Shown: piece by piece, positions 8,648 to 18,039 of the stretch
How positions within the stretch are numbered: the first letter of the stretch is position 1
Layout of the letters: each line of letters opens with the position of its first letter
DNA from: Marinobacter fonticola
Lineage (GTDB): Bacteria; Pseudomonadota; Gammaproteobacteria; Pseudomonadales; Oleiphilaceae
DNA: 64,000 nucleotides
Assembly (NCBI RefSeq): GCF_008122265.1
Contig: NZ_CP043042.1
Location: forward strand, 3,162,001-3,226,000
Direction of reading: 5' to 3'
Position numbers and translations under genes: made by a program
Notes under the pieces: generated by a model
Told to the model about the DNA's origin: nothing
What the model saw: only the letters and a program-made list of their open reading frames with translations
The model's database searches: none

Positions 8648-9679
8648 TCACTCCCCGGCCCTTTGCGGAGCGAGCGCATTCAATCCCAGGCGAACATAGC
8701 CTCGGGTTATTTCGCGCCAGGGTTTCCGGTCGTCGTTGCGCTTCAGATGACGGGCCGTCAGTACGGCCCAAAGCAACGCCCGGTAACCCTGATAAACCGC
8801 CAGCAAGGCCTCTGGCGCAGGATCGTCCGAACATTCCCGATAAACCTGAATGAAGCGGCGCCCGATCCAGGTCACGCCGATGCGGTCACATTCCAGGGCG
8901 AAAAAGGCCAGCTCCTCCAACGGATCCATTGACCGCAGCTCGGCATTGAACTCCAACCGATCGATAAACACAGGCTCTTCGCAGAGATAGACGTGCTCAG
9001 GACGAAGATCGCCGTGCACGTCAATCCGATGCCGGCCGGCGAGCGCCGACTGCGCCTCATCCAACGCCGCCAGCAGTCGTTCCACAAGCGTACTTAAGGC
9101 ATCGCCCAGTTCGACCGGTAATTCATCGAGTTCCCGTTTGAACGCCCGCACCTCTTCGGAGTAGCGATCCACCGCAACATAGCCTTGGAAATCACGGCTG
9201 GTGTAGAAATTCGCCAGCTTTGTGGCAACTTCGTCGACTTCCGTTTCCACTACGGCAGCGTTATGGATCAGGTACTCGAGATTGCATGTCTCCGATAGCC
9301 GTCGCATCTTCACGAGGTAGTCCAGTGGCTCTCCCCGCCCCTCCAGATTAAACCCTTGGTCATCCCGGGCGAGCGTCAACACACCTTGGTAGACATCGGG
9401 CGCCAGTTCGGAGTTAATCCTCACTTCGGTTTCACAATTGCGTAAACGCGCCTCGCGCGTGCTGAAATCCAGGAAGGTGTAGGTCAACGGCTTCTTGAGC
9501 TTGTAGACGAAATCCTCCGTCAAAAAGACACAAGACAAGTGCGTCTCCGTGAATTCGACGCCCGAAGTCGACTCGGAATAGGTCTCTGGGCGACACAAAT
9601 AGCGGATTATCTCGTTCCATGAATCGGTGGACGCGTGCCCGGTCGCGCTTACGCTCCCGGCTGGCTCCTGTCCTTCCAT
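8648..9679 (-). CDS. Aminoglycoside phosphotransferase-like kinase domain protein
   Basis: 343-aa protein related to the N-terminal APH-like half of proteins annotated as aminoglycoside phosphotransferase/ATP-binding fusions. Visible: N-terminal lobe (HLSCVFLTEDFVYKLKKPL with a nucleotide-lobe Lys), the catalytic loop HGDLRPEHVYL near residue 233, and a following FIDRLEFN strand with the metal-binding Asp. Here the partner AAA/kinase domain of the longer fusions is absent. These proteins are chromosomal and not known to give antibiotic resistance; the substrate is unknown. Starts from an ATG at 9679; no operon partner is evident. Confidence 0.85.
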   Translation of the reverse strand: MEGQEPAGSVSATGHASTDSWNEIIRYLCRPETYSESTSGVEFTETHLSCVFLTEDFVYKLKKPLTYTFLDFSTREARLRNCETEVRINSELAPDVYQGVLTLARDDQGFNLEGRGEPLDYLVKMRRLSETCNLEYLIHNAAVVETEVDEVATKLANFYTSRDFQGYVAVDRYSEEVRAFKRELDELPVELGDALSTLVERLLAALDEAQSALAGRHRIDVHGDLRPEHVYLCEEPVFIDRLEFNAELRSMDPLEELAFFALECDRIGVTWIGRRFIQVYRECSDDPAPEALLAVYQGYRALLWAVLTARHLKRNDDRKPWREITRGYVRLGLNALAPQRAGE

Positions 9680-10269
9680 TATGTACCGGCCTCCTTGTGC
9701 CGCTATTGGCGGGCTTTGGCATGTCTACACTCACACTGCGCTTCACGACTCAGCGGGTCTCTTTATCATCGTTGTAGCTATCGTCGTTGTAGCTCCCGCA
9801 GTTGAAGCTAACGTTGCTTAAGCTAGCGTAGTTTAAGCGGCCAGTACGACACCAGCGGTTTACCTAAGCCTCCTTAACGGGCGGCAATGTCGTTCTGACC
9901 GATAGCCAAACCCAGCAGATTTCCTACCTCTTCCATGAATATTTTATATAAGCTTCATAAACAAACCCCTCGGGCAACGGCCGGCGCGATGCGGCCAGTT
10001 TCTTCTAAAGGCCCGCCATAGCGGCCTTTCAGGTCATTCGGGCTAACCAATACCAAGCCTGCGAGCGGCACGATTGAGCCAAGCGGGTTTCTTGACTGAG
10101 ATCGCCACTGCGCCGAGGATTAGTGTGCTCTAAATCGAAGTAAGCGCGATTTTCCCGCTAGGCGGTTTCCCGGTCATTCAGGATGGAACAAGGTCTGTTA
10201 AAGACTTCGAAGTAATGACCGCGAACTGGTTGGACGTCGCTTCAAAGTGAAGATAAGGGAGACCTCACG
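9680..10269. other. Intergenic region between kinase-like and catalase genes
   Basis: Divergent promoter region with no supported gene. It holds a run of five 15-bp degenerate repeats (9765-9839, separate entry) and a terminator-like hairpin at 10006-10030 (AAAGGCC / GGCCTTT). The catalase ribosome site (AAGGGAG) is just before 10270. I could not identify an OxyR site with confidence. Confidence 0.4.
9765..9839. repeat. Five degenerate 15-bp tandem repeats
   Basis: Units at 9765, 9780, 9795, 9810 and 9825 have the form ATCGTCGTTGTAGCT drifting to AACGTTGCTTAAGCT. The period is exactly 15 bases with GTTG and AGCT the best kept parts. It lies upstream of the APH-like gene start at 9679. Confidence 0.8.
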
Positions 10270-11724
10270 ATGAGCAATGATAATAAGCCGACAACGACCG
10301 ATGCAGGCATACCCGTAGCCAGCGACGAAGATTCACTCTCCATCGGTCCGGACGGCCCCTTACTGCTGCACGATCACTATCTGATCGAGCAGATGGCCAA
10401 CTTCAACCGGGAGCGTATTCCCGAGCGCCAGCCCCACGCTAAGGGCGGCGGCGCATTCGGCCATTTCGAAACCACCGAGGATGTGAGCCAGTACACCAAG
10501 GCGGCGGTATTCCAGAAAGGTACCAAGACCGATGTCGTGATGCGTTTTTCTACCGTTGCGGGTGAACGCGGTAGTCCCGACACTTGGCGCGATCCTCGCG
10601 GGTTTTCCATCAAGTTCTATACCAGTGAAGGCAACTACGACATGGTGGGCAACAACACGCCGGTGTTCTTCGTCCGCGACCCGATGAAATTCCAGCACTT
10701 CATTCGCTCGCAGAAGCGTCGTGCCGACAACCACCTGCGTGACCATGACATGCAGTGGGATTTCTGGACCCTGTCGCCGGAGTCCGCTCACCAGGTCACC
10801 TGGCTGATGGGTGATCGGGGTATTCCCAAGACCTGGCGCCATATGAACGGCTATTCCAGCCACACGTATATGTGGACCAACGCCCAAGGCGAGAAATTCT
10901 GGGTCAAGTACCACTTCAAGACCGAACAGGGCATCGAGTGCCTGACTCAAGAAGATGCGGATCGCATTTGTGGTGAAGATAACGATTACCACACGCGCGA
11001 CCTGTACGAGTCCATCGACCGTGGCGAGCATCCAAGCTGGACGCTCTACATGCAGATCATGCCGTTCAAGGACGCCGAAACCTATCGGATCAATCCATTC
11101 GACCTGACCAAAGTCTGGCCGCATGACGATTATCCGCTGATTAAGGTCGGCAAGCTGACCCTTAATCGCAACCCGACCGACTACCATGCCGAGATCGAGC
11201 AAGCGGCCTTCGAACCGAACAACCTCGTGCCGGGTATCGGCATCAGTCCGGATAAAATGCTCATCGGCCGCGTGTTTTCCTATGCAGACGCGCACCGGCA
11301 CCGGCTCGGGGTCAATTACAAGCAGATTCCCGTCAACGCACCTAAGGTCCCAGTCCATAGCTACAGCAAGGACGGCGCTATGCGGATCAATAACGTATCG
11401 GATCCCGTCTACGCACCAAACTCCAAAGGTGGCCCTTCAGCCATGGGCGAGCGTTATCCGACGGACTCCACCTGGGAAACCAGTGGCAACATGGTCCGAG
11501 CCGCCTATACCCTGCGGGAAGGAGACGATGACTACAGCCAGCCTCGCGACATGATCAACAAGGTCATGGACCAGGCCGCCCGCGACCGCTTGGTGAACAA
11601 CGTGGTCGGCCACGTATCCGGCGGCGTGAAGGAACCGGTGCTGTCCCGGGTATTCGAGTACTGGAAAAACATCGACCCGGAAATCGGCGCCCGCATTGAG
11701 AAGGGCGTTAAGGAAGGCATGTAA
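10270..11724 (+). CDS. Catalase (monofunctional, haem)
   Basis: 484-aa small-subunit haem catalase, converting hydrogen peroxide to water and oxygen. The proximal active-site signature [19 protein letters not shown] contains the distal His; the Asn of [12 protein letters not shown] and the haem-ligand Tyr in [14 protein letters not shown] are all present. Length fits clade 3 catalases. There is no signal peptide, so it is cytosolic. The gene is monocistronic, with an AAGGGAG site before ATG and an intrinsic terminator after a repeat tract downstream. Peroxide-responsive control is likely but no binding site was identified. Confidence 0.97.
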   Translation: MSNDNKPTTTDAGIPVASDEDSLSIGPDGPLLLHDHYLIEQMANFNRERIPERQPHAKGGGAFGHFETTEDVSQYTKAAVFQKGTKTDVVMRFSTVAGERGSPDTWRDPRGFSIKFYTSEGNYDMVGNNTPVFFVRDPMKFQHFIRSQKRRADNHLRDHDMQWDFWTLSPESAHQVTWLMGDRGIPKTWRHMNGYSSHTYMWTNAQGEKFWVKYHFKTEQGIECLTQEDADRICGEDNDYHTRDLYESIDRGEHPSWTLYMQIMPFKDAETYRINPFDLTKVWPHDDYPLIKVGKLTLNRNPTDYHAEIEQAAFEPNNLVPGIGISPDKMLIGRVFSYADAHRHRLGVNYKQIPVNAPKVPVHSYSKDGAMRINNVSDPVYAPNSKGGPSAMGERYPTDSTWETSGNMVRAAYTLREGDDDYSQPRDMINKVMDQAARDRLVNNVVGHVSGGVKEPVLSRVFEYWKNIDPEIGARIEKGVKEGM

Positions 11725-11790
11725 CGCGGGTATTGCCCGTTATGGAGGCACTTCTTGCGAGGGGTGCCAATCCAATCGTTCTAATCCACC

Positions 11791-11860
11791 AGTACTAAAC
11801 CATTAGTACTAAACCATTAGTGCTAAACCATTAGTGCTAAACGAATAGTACTAAACGAAT
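11791..11860. repeat. Five 14-bp tandem repeats in the catalase 3' region
   Basis: Units start at 11791, 11805, 11819, 11833 and 11847 with the form AGTACTAAACCATT, ending as AGTACTAAACGAAT, and a partial sixth copy runs into the terminator stem. They lie between the catalase stop codon and its terminator and so would be transcribed. Confidence 0.95.
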
Positions 11861-11867
11861 AGTGCCG

Positions 11868-11906
11868 AAAGCCCGCCACGGTTGTTCCGCCGGCGGGCTT
11901 TTTTTC
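11868..11906 (+). terminator. Rho-independent terminator of catalase
   Basis: Stem AAAGCCCGCC / GGCGGGCTTT with a 14-base loop, followed by a run of T residues. It lies directly after the 14-bp repeat tract. Confidence 0.93.
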
Positions 11907-11922
11907 AGGCTTGCGCACAAGT

Positions 11923-11976
11923 ACCGCGCAACGCAGCGATTCGCCGCAGCGTGGACTTCTCAGAGGTTCCCGTTAA
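11923..11976. repeat. Partial copy of the GGAGCCTCTGAA inverted-repeat element
   Basis: The sequence ACCGCGCAACGCAGCGATTC through CAGAGGTTCCCGTTAA closely matches the right half of the complete element at 26228-26377 (about 26326-26377). The left half is missing. It lies between the catalase terminator and the PIG-L operon. Confidence 0.75.
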
Positions 11977-12058
11977 TTCGGCAACCGCAACACAACCTAT
12001 GTGAGTAGGATCGACTAGGAATAAGGCGTATTGTTCTTATCAGGAGGCAAGCTTACCA

Positions 12059-12847
12059 ATGGATCAACTCACGTGCGTTAAGAGCGTATTTTGCTCAGAC
12101 CCTTCGTACGACCCCCGCTCGGGGCTTGTCGACGACGACATGCACGTTATTCCCTTCGAGGAACTGGGCCCCATTGTTGTGGTTTCGCCGCATCCAGACG
12201 ATGAAAGCCTTGGCTGCGGCGGGCTCATCGCTCGTTGCGCCAGCTTGGCCGTTCCGGTGACGGTGCTCGCCATGACCGATGGCGAAGCGTCGCATCCCGG
12301 TGATCGCGCTTGGCGCGTGGAACTCGCCAGCATTCGCAAGAGAGAGCAGCGTAATGCATTGAAGGTTCTGGGATTAGTTCGGCCGGACATCGTTTCGCTG
12401 GGCCTCCCCGACGGCGGCCTGCACGCGATTGAGGGACAGATGCGAGAACGCATCGTCGCCCTGATCCAGGATGTTGTCCAATCCCGAATGATTCGAAGCG
12501 TCTTTGTGCCGGCGGTTGACGATCGTCACGACGACCACCGGGAAACGGCGATGCTCATCGCCGAGGTGGTTCGACGCTGCCCCGTGGAGCATGTATTCAG
12601 CTACCAAATCTGGCCACCGGAGAAGCGTTCAGCGCGGGTTCAGGCCAACGAAACGCGCTATCACCACGATATTTCGGATTTACAACCATTGAAGCAACGT
12701 GCAATCCACGAACATCAATCCCAGTTTGCTGCGCCGGATCTTGCCCATGCCGAAGGCTTCCAGATCCCGCCTGACTTACTGGAAGCCAAGCTCAAGAACA
12801 AGGAAACCTACGCGCTGGTTAGCGACGTATCCGCATGGAGCGCATGA
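12059..12847 (+). CDS. PIG-L family deacetylase
   Basis: 262-aa LmbE/PIG-L metal-dependent deacetylase. The zinc motif HPDDESLGCGG (around residue 43) and the second metal/catalytic region VDDRHDDHRETA (around residue 156) are intact. Family members remove N-acetyl from GlcNAc-containing glycosides (GlcNAc-PI, mycothiol and bacillithiol precursors, antibiotics). AGGAGG stands 11 bases before the start. It is the first gene of a six-gene co-directional cluster with three glycosyltransferase modules and a NodS-like methyltransferase, which suggests that the substrate is an N-acetylated sugar made by its neighbours. The exact substrate is unknown. Confidence 0.93.
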   Translation: MDQLTCVKSVFCSDPSYDPRSGLVDDDMHVIPFEELGPIVVVSPHPDDESLGCGGLIARCASLAVPVTVLAMTDGEASHPGDRAWRVELASIRKREQRNALKVLGLVRPDIVSLGLPDGGLHAIEGQMRERIVALIQDVVQSRMIRSVFVPAVDDRHDDHRETAMLIAEVVRRCPVEHVFSYQIWPPEKRSARVQANETRYHHDISDLQPLKQRAIHEHQSQFAAPDLAHAEGFQIPPDLLEAKLKNKETYALVSDVSAWSA

Positions 12848-12851
12848 GGAA

Positions 12852-12879
12852 AACGCTGTGAGGTGATGTCCACAGCGTT
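12852..12879. promoter_or_regulatory. Hairpin between operon genes 1 and 2
   Basis: Perfect nine-base arms AACGCTGTG and CACAGCGTT with a ten-base loop, directly after the deacetylase stop codon, in the only sizeable gap (103 bases) of the operon. There is no T run, so it may be an mRNA processing or stability element rather than a terminator. Confidence 0.6.
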
Positions 12880-12950
12880 AGCGCCATGCGCATTGAGGCG
12901 AGAGGTATTAATGCGATGATCGCCGGCGCGCCGCATATACAAGGAAAGAT

Positions 12951-15287
12951 ATGGCCAAGGACATCACCAGAACCCAGCGTTCGTGGAGCTTGCCAGGCGA
13001 CGGTACACGTTCGGCCATCGACAGGCCGGAGAACCTACCCGTGCAAACGGGGCTGGTCATGCACATCGCGCTTCAGGGCTGTTTACGCGCCGGCGACATC
13101 CCCTACGGTTTGACGGCCGATACCGGCGGCCACATTCGCTATCTGTTAGAGCTGGTGGAAGCACTCTCGCAACGCCCTGAGGTCAGCCACCAGATCATTG
13201 TCACCCGCGCTTTTAACGACCCCAAACTCGGTGCGGACTACCATTGTCGCGAAGAAGCGTTAGGGCATAACGTCACGCTTTGGCGCTGCAATGGAAAAAC
13301 AACAGATTATCTCCCCAAGGAGGCTCTCTGGCGCGAGCTACCCACGCTGACGGAGGCGCTGATACAAAGAGTAATCCAGCACGGCGTGCGGCCCGAACTC
13401 ATACACGCACATTATGCCGATGCCGGCGTCGTTGCCCGGCATGTGGAAGAGAGATTGAGAATCCCCTACATTTTTACGGCGCACTCTCTGGGCGCATCCA
13501 AAGCCCGGCACCAGCCTGAAGCCGGGATTGCCAGCAAACCTTTGAGACGCCGCATCCTCTCCGAGGAAAGCGCCATCGAGCGCGCTCGATGGCTCGTTGC
13601 CAGTTCGGAACATGAAGCTCGCATCCAGTACGGCATGTACCGGCACCACGATTCAGGCAAGACGCTCGTCAATCCGCCAGGTTGCGAGTTGGCGCAGTTC
13701 CGCAACCCCGCACCAAGGGTATACGCGAATCAGGTCGACACGTCGCTACGACGCTTCCTCCGTCACCCCGAGCGGCCCTGTCTGCTGGCTATCGCGCGCC
13801 CCGTAGCAAAAAAGAACCTGCAAACACTGTTACGAGCTTACGGCGAGAGTCCTGAACTCCGCGAGAAGGCCAACCTGGTCATCTATGCCGGTACCCGCCA
13901 CGATATTGACTCCGGCGAGTCCGAAGCGCGGGACGTCTGGCTGGAACTATTGAAGTTAATCGACGACTACGACCTCTATGGCCTGGTTGCCTACCCCAAA
14001 CAGCATCAATTTCATCACATCCCGGCGATCTACCAGTGGGCCGCCCAGCGCCGGGGCGTGTTTGTGAATCCAGCGCTCAATGAACCCTTTGGATTGACTT
14101 TACTCGAAGCGGCGGCGGCCGGCCTGCCGGTGGTCGCCACACGGGAAGGCGGCCCCGTCGATATCGTTCGCCGCTGCGGCAATGGGCGCGTTATCCCACC
14201 CACCGATGCCAAGGCTATCGGCGAGGCTTGTCTCCAGATTCTGTCCGACGATGTGGGATGGCGACGGCTTAGCGCTTGCGGACAGAAGAACGTCGGATTT
14301 TACACCTGGACACGGCACGCCCAGCAATACGTGAATGAGCTGAACATAGGCCAGCCCCCGGCGCCGGCCCGATCCGACCACAGGCCAGACTCCGAACTAT
14401 TGGCATGCGAACACTTACTCGCCTGCGATATGGACGGCACATTGCTAGGCCACCGCGCAGGTCTTCAACGGCTTCGGCACTGGCTCGTGAGCAACCGCCA
14501 ATTCTTGTTCGTGGTAGCCACGGGCCGTTCCGCGCCGGAGGCGCTGGCCGAACTTGAAGCCTGGTCTGCGCCACTACCGGATTTCCTGATCGCCGATGTG
14601 GGCTCGTCAATCTACCGGATAGATGCGCAGGGACGGCCTCGCCTGCTTCCTTCTTGGCAACGTCAACTGGACGAAGGCTGGCAACGCGCGTCTTGTCAAC
14701 AACGGCTCGATCGTTTGGAAGACATCCTGTTGCAACCGGCACAGACCCAGTCGGCTTATAAGTTGAGCTATTACACCGATAGCGCCAAGGTCCCCACAGC
14801 CATACTTGTCGCTCGAGTCGAACGCACACTTGCGGAAGCTGGCCTGGAGGCCCGGGTGGTGCACTCCCACGGCCATCTTTTGGACATTCTTCCAGCACGT
14901 AGCGGCAAAGCCCTGGCGGTGGATTTTCTGCGCCGGCGGTTCAGTATGAATCGCCAACAGATCGTTGCCGCAGGCGATTCCGGCAACGATGAGGACCTCA
15001 TGCGCTACGCAGCATTGGGCATCGTCGTGGCCAACCACAGCCATGAGCTCGATGCCCTGCGGGCGTGTGACAACATCTACTGGGCGCGGTCTGAAAGCGC
15101 GTCCGGCATTCTCGAAGGCCTAAACCACCGCGAGAACAGTCTCGACGGTCGCCACGTCCAAGCATCGACAGTCGGCCGGCCACGCGCACCATTGGAGGCT
15201 GCCGAGGAACAAACAACTCAATCCAAAACCGAACTTGCCAAAGCCGACCTTGAAAGCGGCACCACGGGTATCGAAGCAGGAGCTTGA
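12951..15287 (+). CDS. Sucrose-phosphate-synthase-like glycosyltransferase fused to HAD phosphatase
   Basis: 778-aa two-domain protein. Residues ~35-470 form a GT4 transferase of the sucrose-phosphate synthase type: GLTADTGGHIRYLLELVEAL, HAHYADAG (about 151), TAHSLG, and the donor-site ENPFGL-type motif NEPFGLTLLEAAAAGLPVV (about 376). Residues ~485-740 form a HAD phosphatase of the sucrose-phosphatase type, with nucleophile loop DMDGTLLG (about 491), VVATGRS, a Lys in ARSGKALAV and GDSGNDEDL (about 675), so it looks catalytically complete. The predicted role is to transfer a sugar to a sugar phosphate and then dephosphorylate the product, giving sucrose or a related glycoside. The neighbours argue for something other than plain osmolyte sucrose. 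AAGGAAAG precedes the ATG. Confidence 0.9.
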   Translation: MAKDITRTQRSWSLPGDGTRSAIDRPENLPVQTGLVMHIALQGCLRAGDIPYGLTADTGGHIRYLLELVEALSQRPEVSHQIIVTRAFNDPKLGADYHCREEALGHNVTLWRCNGKTTDYLPKEALWRELPTLTEALIQRVIQHGVRPELIHAHYADAGVVARHVEERLRIPYIFTAHSLGASKARHQPEAGIASKPLRRRILSEESAIERARWLVASSEHEARIQYGMYRHHDSGKTLVNPPGCELAQFRNPAPRVYANQVDTSLRRFLRHPERPCLLAIARPVAKKNLQTLLRAYGESPELREKANLVIYAGTRHDIDSGESEARDVWLELLKLIDDYDLYGLVAYPKQHQFHHIPAIYQWAAQRRGVFVNPALNEPFGLTLLEAAAAGLPVVATREGGPVDIVRRCGNGRVIPPTDAKAIGEACLQILSDDVGWRRLSACGQKNVGFYTWTRHAQQYVNELNIGQPPAPARSDHRPDSELLACEHLLACDMDGTLLGHRAGLQRLRHWLVSNRQFLFVVATGRSAPEALAELEAWSAPLPDFLIADVGSSIYRIDAQGRPRLLPSWQRQLDEGWQRASCQQRLDRLEDILLQPAQTQSAYKLSYYTDSAKVPTAILVARVERTLAEAGLEARVVHSHGHLLDILPARSGKALAVDFLRRRFSMNRQQIVAAGDSGNDEDLMRYAALGIVVANHSHELDALRACDNIYWARSESASGILEGLNHRENSLDGRHVQASTVGRPRAPLEAAEEQTTQSKTELAKADLESGTTGIEAGA

Positions 15288-15288
15288 T

Positions 15289-16533
15289 ATGTCCTCACTA
15301 CAAACCGTCGTAAACGACATGGCATTCGCCCGGCGTCCGGTGGGGTATTTTGTCCACCATCACGGGCACGGGCATGCCAAGCGCTGCTTGGCGATCACCC
15401 GGCAAATGCACCCCCGCCCCGTGACGATTTTCTGCGCCAAGCCGGAAATTTTTCCAGACCTGCCGGACAACGCGAACATCGTGCGGATACCTGATTTCCA
15501 CGGCAAACAGGCGCGATCGGAACAGTTGCACAACCAGCCGGCCTGTCTTGCCCTGGATTGCGCCCCCGTCGGCGTATCGGCGATTCGCGGCACCGGCGGC
15601 ATCATCGCGTCCTGGCTCGCCCGCGAGGATCCGGCCCTGTTTGTCGTGGACGTGTCGGCAGAACTGGCTCTGCTTGGCCGCATCTGTAGTGTGCCGGTGG
15701 TGAAAATCCGTATGCATGGCGATAGGGGCGATCAGGCGCATCAAGCTGCCTACTCAGCTTGCGCAGCTATGCTGGCGCCTTACGATGCCTCCCTGGAGCA
15801 GGCGGATTGGCCGTCCCATTTCCGCCAGCGCACCTTCTATACCGGCGGCCTTATCGATACCAGCGTGGCTGTGCCGAGCAAAGCCGAAGCCCGGGAGCGC
15901 CTGGGTTTATCGCAAGACCAGCACATTTTTACCGTTGTAGCCGGCAACGGCGGCGTAGGCATTCCCATTGCCCCCGTGACACTCGCTGCCCGTGCCTATC
16001 CGGATGCCCTGTGGCTCACGGTCGGAAAAACGGTGCGCTATGGCCACGAAACGGATTTCTCCAATCTGATGGATGTGGGCTGGGTCGACAACGTCAACGA
16101 TTACCTGGCTGCAGCCGACGTGGTGGTAGCAACGCCAGGCGACACCCTAACTCATGAGATCGCTCGAGTTGGCAGGCCGCTCATTTGTATCCCCGAGTGG
16201 TGCTATTACGACGAACAGGCATGCAAAGCCCAAGCCCTCGAGGCGCGTAATCTTGCGGCCTATTCACCCACTTGGCCTGCCAGCTTCGAGCAGTGGCGGC
16301 AGCTGGTTGCTCGGGCCAACGATTGCGACATACCCAGTCAGCACCTGCTGGTTGACGATCAGGCGGCTCGTCGCGCCGCGGATTATCTCGAGGGTCTGAT
16401 CCGCGACCTCTGGCTTGAAAGCCGGCCCGATGAACTGGCGGAAGATGAGCTTCCGGGTCTCCACCGAGCGATGACCGCCTCGCCTGCCCCGGCCAGTACG
16501 GCGTACGAAGAAACGGTTCCCGGCTCGGAATGA
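15289..16533 (+). CDS. GT28/UGT-like glycosyltransferase
   Basis: 414-aa GT-B fold transferase. The ATG at 15289 lies one base after the stop of the preceding gene with CAGGAGC before it; the frame is open from 15235. The N-terminus has the family-type acceptor motif GYFVHHHGHGHAKR. The C-terminal half carries the donor-binding region VVVATPGDTLTHEIARVGRP followed by the CIPEW loop, similar to MurG and UDP-glycosyltransferases. It presumably transfers a nucleotide sugar to the product of the upstream fused enzyme. It overlaps the next gene by four bases (ATGA), implying translational coupling. Donor and acceptor are not readable. Confidence 0.85.
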   Translation: MSSLQTVVNDMAFARRPVGYFVHHHGHGHAKRCLAITRQMHPRPVTIFCAKPEIFPDLPDNANIVRIPDFHGKQARSEQLHNQPACLALDCAPVGVSAIRGTGGIIASWLAREDPALFVVDVSAELALLGRICSVPVVKIRMHGDRGDQAHQAAYSACAAMLAPYDASLEQADWPSHFRQRTFYTGGLIDTSVAVPSKAEARERLGLSQDQHIFTVVAGNGGVGIPIAPVTLAARAYPDALWLTVGKTVRYGHETDFSNLMDVGWVDNVNDYLAAADVVVATPGDTLTHEIARVGRPLICIPEWCYYDEQACKAQALEARNLAAYSPTWPASFEQWRQLVARANDCDIPSQHLLVDDQAARRAADYLEGLIRDLWLESRPDELAEDELPGLHRAMTASPAPASTAYEETVPGSE

Positions 16534-17441
16534 CGTCCATGGTCGACATGCAAGACAGCGGGCATACACCCAAAGCCAGCGTTTTAACGCTGGTACGGGG
16601 CCGGCAAGCGCATCTCGATGCGCTCGTCGAAGGTCTGCAAAAGCAGACCGAACCGGAGTTCGAGCTGGTCATAGCAAGCATGCAGCCCGAGCCTCCGAGG
16701 GTCAGGTCCGGCCTGCCCTTCCCGGTATCCATCGTCACGATACCGGGGGATAAACTGCCGTTGGCCGCGGCGAGAAACGCCGCAGCTAAAGCGGCCCGTT
16801 CCGACCGGCTTGTCTTCCTCGACGTCGACTGCATTCCCAGCCCCGGCCTGGTCCGCCAGTATGTTCGTCAGCTCGGCGACTCAGGCCGGTGCCTGCTCGG
16901 TGAAGTGCGGTACCTGCCGGGCACCGTTCCGGCCTGCCAGTTAACATCGGCCACCTTTGCCGATCTCGCAGCACGGGCACTTCGTCACCCTGCGCGGCCT
17001 GCCCTGCACGGCAATGCCTGGATCGACGAGCCTGAACACCGGGCGCTCTGGGGACTTTCATTTGCGCTCAGCCGGCAACAATACCTGGCTGCGGGCGGCA
17101 TGGATGAACGCTACGTGGGCTATGGCGGCGAGGAGACCGACTTCGCCGAGCGGCTCGCGGCAAGTGGAATCCGCTTGGCGTGGTGCCCTCATGCACTGGC
17201 CCTTCATCAATATCATCCGGTCTATACGCCGCCCCTGGACCGGTTCGACGACATTCTCGATAACGCCACCCGCTTCCATGGCACCTGGGGCAGTTGGTGC
17301 ATGGAGTACTGGCTCGACTATTTTGTCCGCCACGGCCTCATTCGCTGGACACCCGGGGCTGAACAGATTGAGATTCTACGACGCCCCACGCCAGGGGAGA
17401 TCGAAGCCTGCCGACAAACACCGGAGGTTGCCTTCGCATGA
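16530..17441 (+). CDS. GT2-family glycosyltransferase
   Basis: 303-aa GT-A fold transferase. SVLTLVRGRQAHLDALVEGL opens the domain; the metal-binding DxD region is VFLDVDCIPSPG (about residue 95); a galactosyltransferase-type C-terminal motif WGLSFALSRQQYLAAGGMDE then GYGGEETDFAERL follows (residues ~174-210). No membrane segment is seen, so it acts in the cytosol. It overlaps both neighbours by four bases, so it is firmly inside the operon. The sugar donor is unknown; the C-terminal motif is shared with polypeptide and proteoglycan galactosyl/GalNAc-transferases and with bacterial GT2 enzymes. Confidence 0.9.
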   Translation: MTSMVDMQDSGHTPKASVLTLVRGRQAHLDALVEGLQKQTEPEFELVIASMQPEPPRVRSGLPFPVSIVTIPGDKLPLAAARNAAAKAARSDRLVFLDVDCIPSPGLVRQYVRQLGDSGRCLLGEVRYLPGTVPACQLTSATFADLAARALRHPARPALHGNAWIDEPEHRALWGLSFALSRQQYLAAGGMDERYVGYGGEETDFAERLAASGIRLAWCPHALALHQYHPVYTPPLDRFDDILDNATRFHGTWGSWCMEYWLDYFVRHGLIRWTPGAEQIEILRRPTPGEIEACRQTPEVAFA

Positions 17442-18037
17442 CATCGCATACTCAAGCATTTTCGCCGGATACTTCTCCTGAATTCTTCGAAAGCCTATAC
17501 CGCAATTCGGAGGACCCGTGGGACTTTCGTTCCTCCGCCTACGAGCGTAACCGTTATAGCGATATCGTCGGAGGCATTAACGACCGACACTACACCAACG
17601 CATTCGAACCCGGCTGCGCCATCGGCGAGCTGACGGCCCTGCTCGCACCCTACTGCCAGTCGCTGCACGCCATGGATTGCTCAGCGGCCGCTGTCCAAAG
17701 CGCACAGCGTCGATGCGACGAGTTTGCCCACGTTGATATACGCAAAGGCAGTTTGCCGGGCGATCTCCCAGGGCAGACCTTCGACCTGATCGTATTTTCG
17801 GAAGTGGGCTACTACTTCACGCGCCACGATCTTGCCCTGCTAGTGGCTCGCCTATGGACACGACTGAAACCCGGTGGACGGATAATCGCCTGTCATTGGC
17901 TTGGTTCCTCCAGGGATCACCGTCTCCACGGGTCGGTGGTACACCAAACCATGGATCAGGTCATTCGCACGCCTGGGGACTTCGATATCGCGAACCCGGG
18001 CTACGCGCTAAAACGCTGGACCAAACCGGGAAGCTAA
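17438..18037 (+). CDS. NodS-like SAM-dependent methyltransferase
   Basis: 199-aa class I methyltransferase resembling nodulation protein S. Its start FFESLYRNSEDPWDFRSSAY is typical of the NodS family, followed by the SAM-binding loop FEPGCAIGELTALLAPY (about residue 58) and the acidic post-loop MDCSAAAV. NodS N-methylates the free amine of a deacetylated glucosamine in lipochitooligosaccharides; by analogy this enzyme could methylate an amine exposed by the PIG-L deacetylase of the same operon. It overlaps the upstream gene by four bases. That functional link is inference. Confidence 0.88.
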   Translation: MTSHTQAFSPDTSPEFFESLYRNSEDPWDFRSSAYERNRYSDIVGGINDRHYTNAFEPGCAIGELTALLAPYCQSLHAMDCSAAAVQSAQRRCDEFAHVDIRKGSLPGDLPGQTFDLIVFSEVGYYFTRHDLALLVARLWTRLKPGGRIIACHWLGSSRDHRLHGSVVHQTMDQVIRTPGDFDIANPGYALKRWTKPGS

Positions 18038-18039
18038 CC

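Noticed and set aside
8648..9679. Antibiotic-resistance gene (aminoglycoside phosphotransferase)
   Set aside because: The kinase-like fold is shared, but this chromosomal subfamily is not known to act on aminoglycosides; resistance should not be inferred.
10360..11358. 332-codon frame on the minus strand inside the catalase gene
   Set aside because: It is an antisense shadow of a highly conserved catalase; the translation has no domain and no ribosome site.
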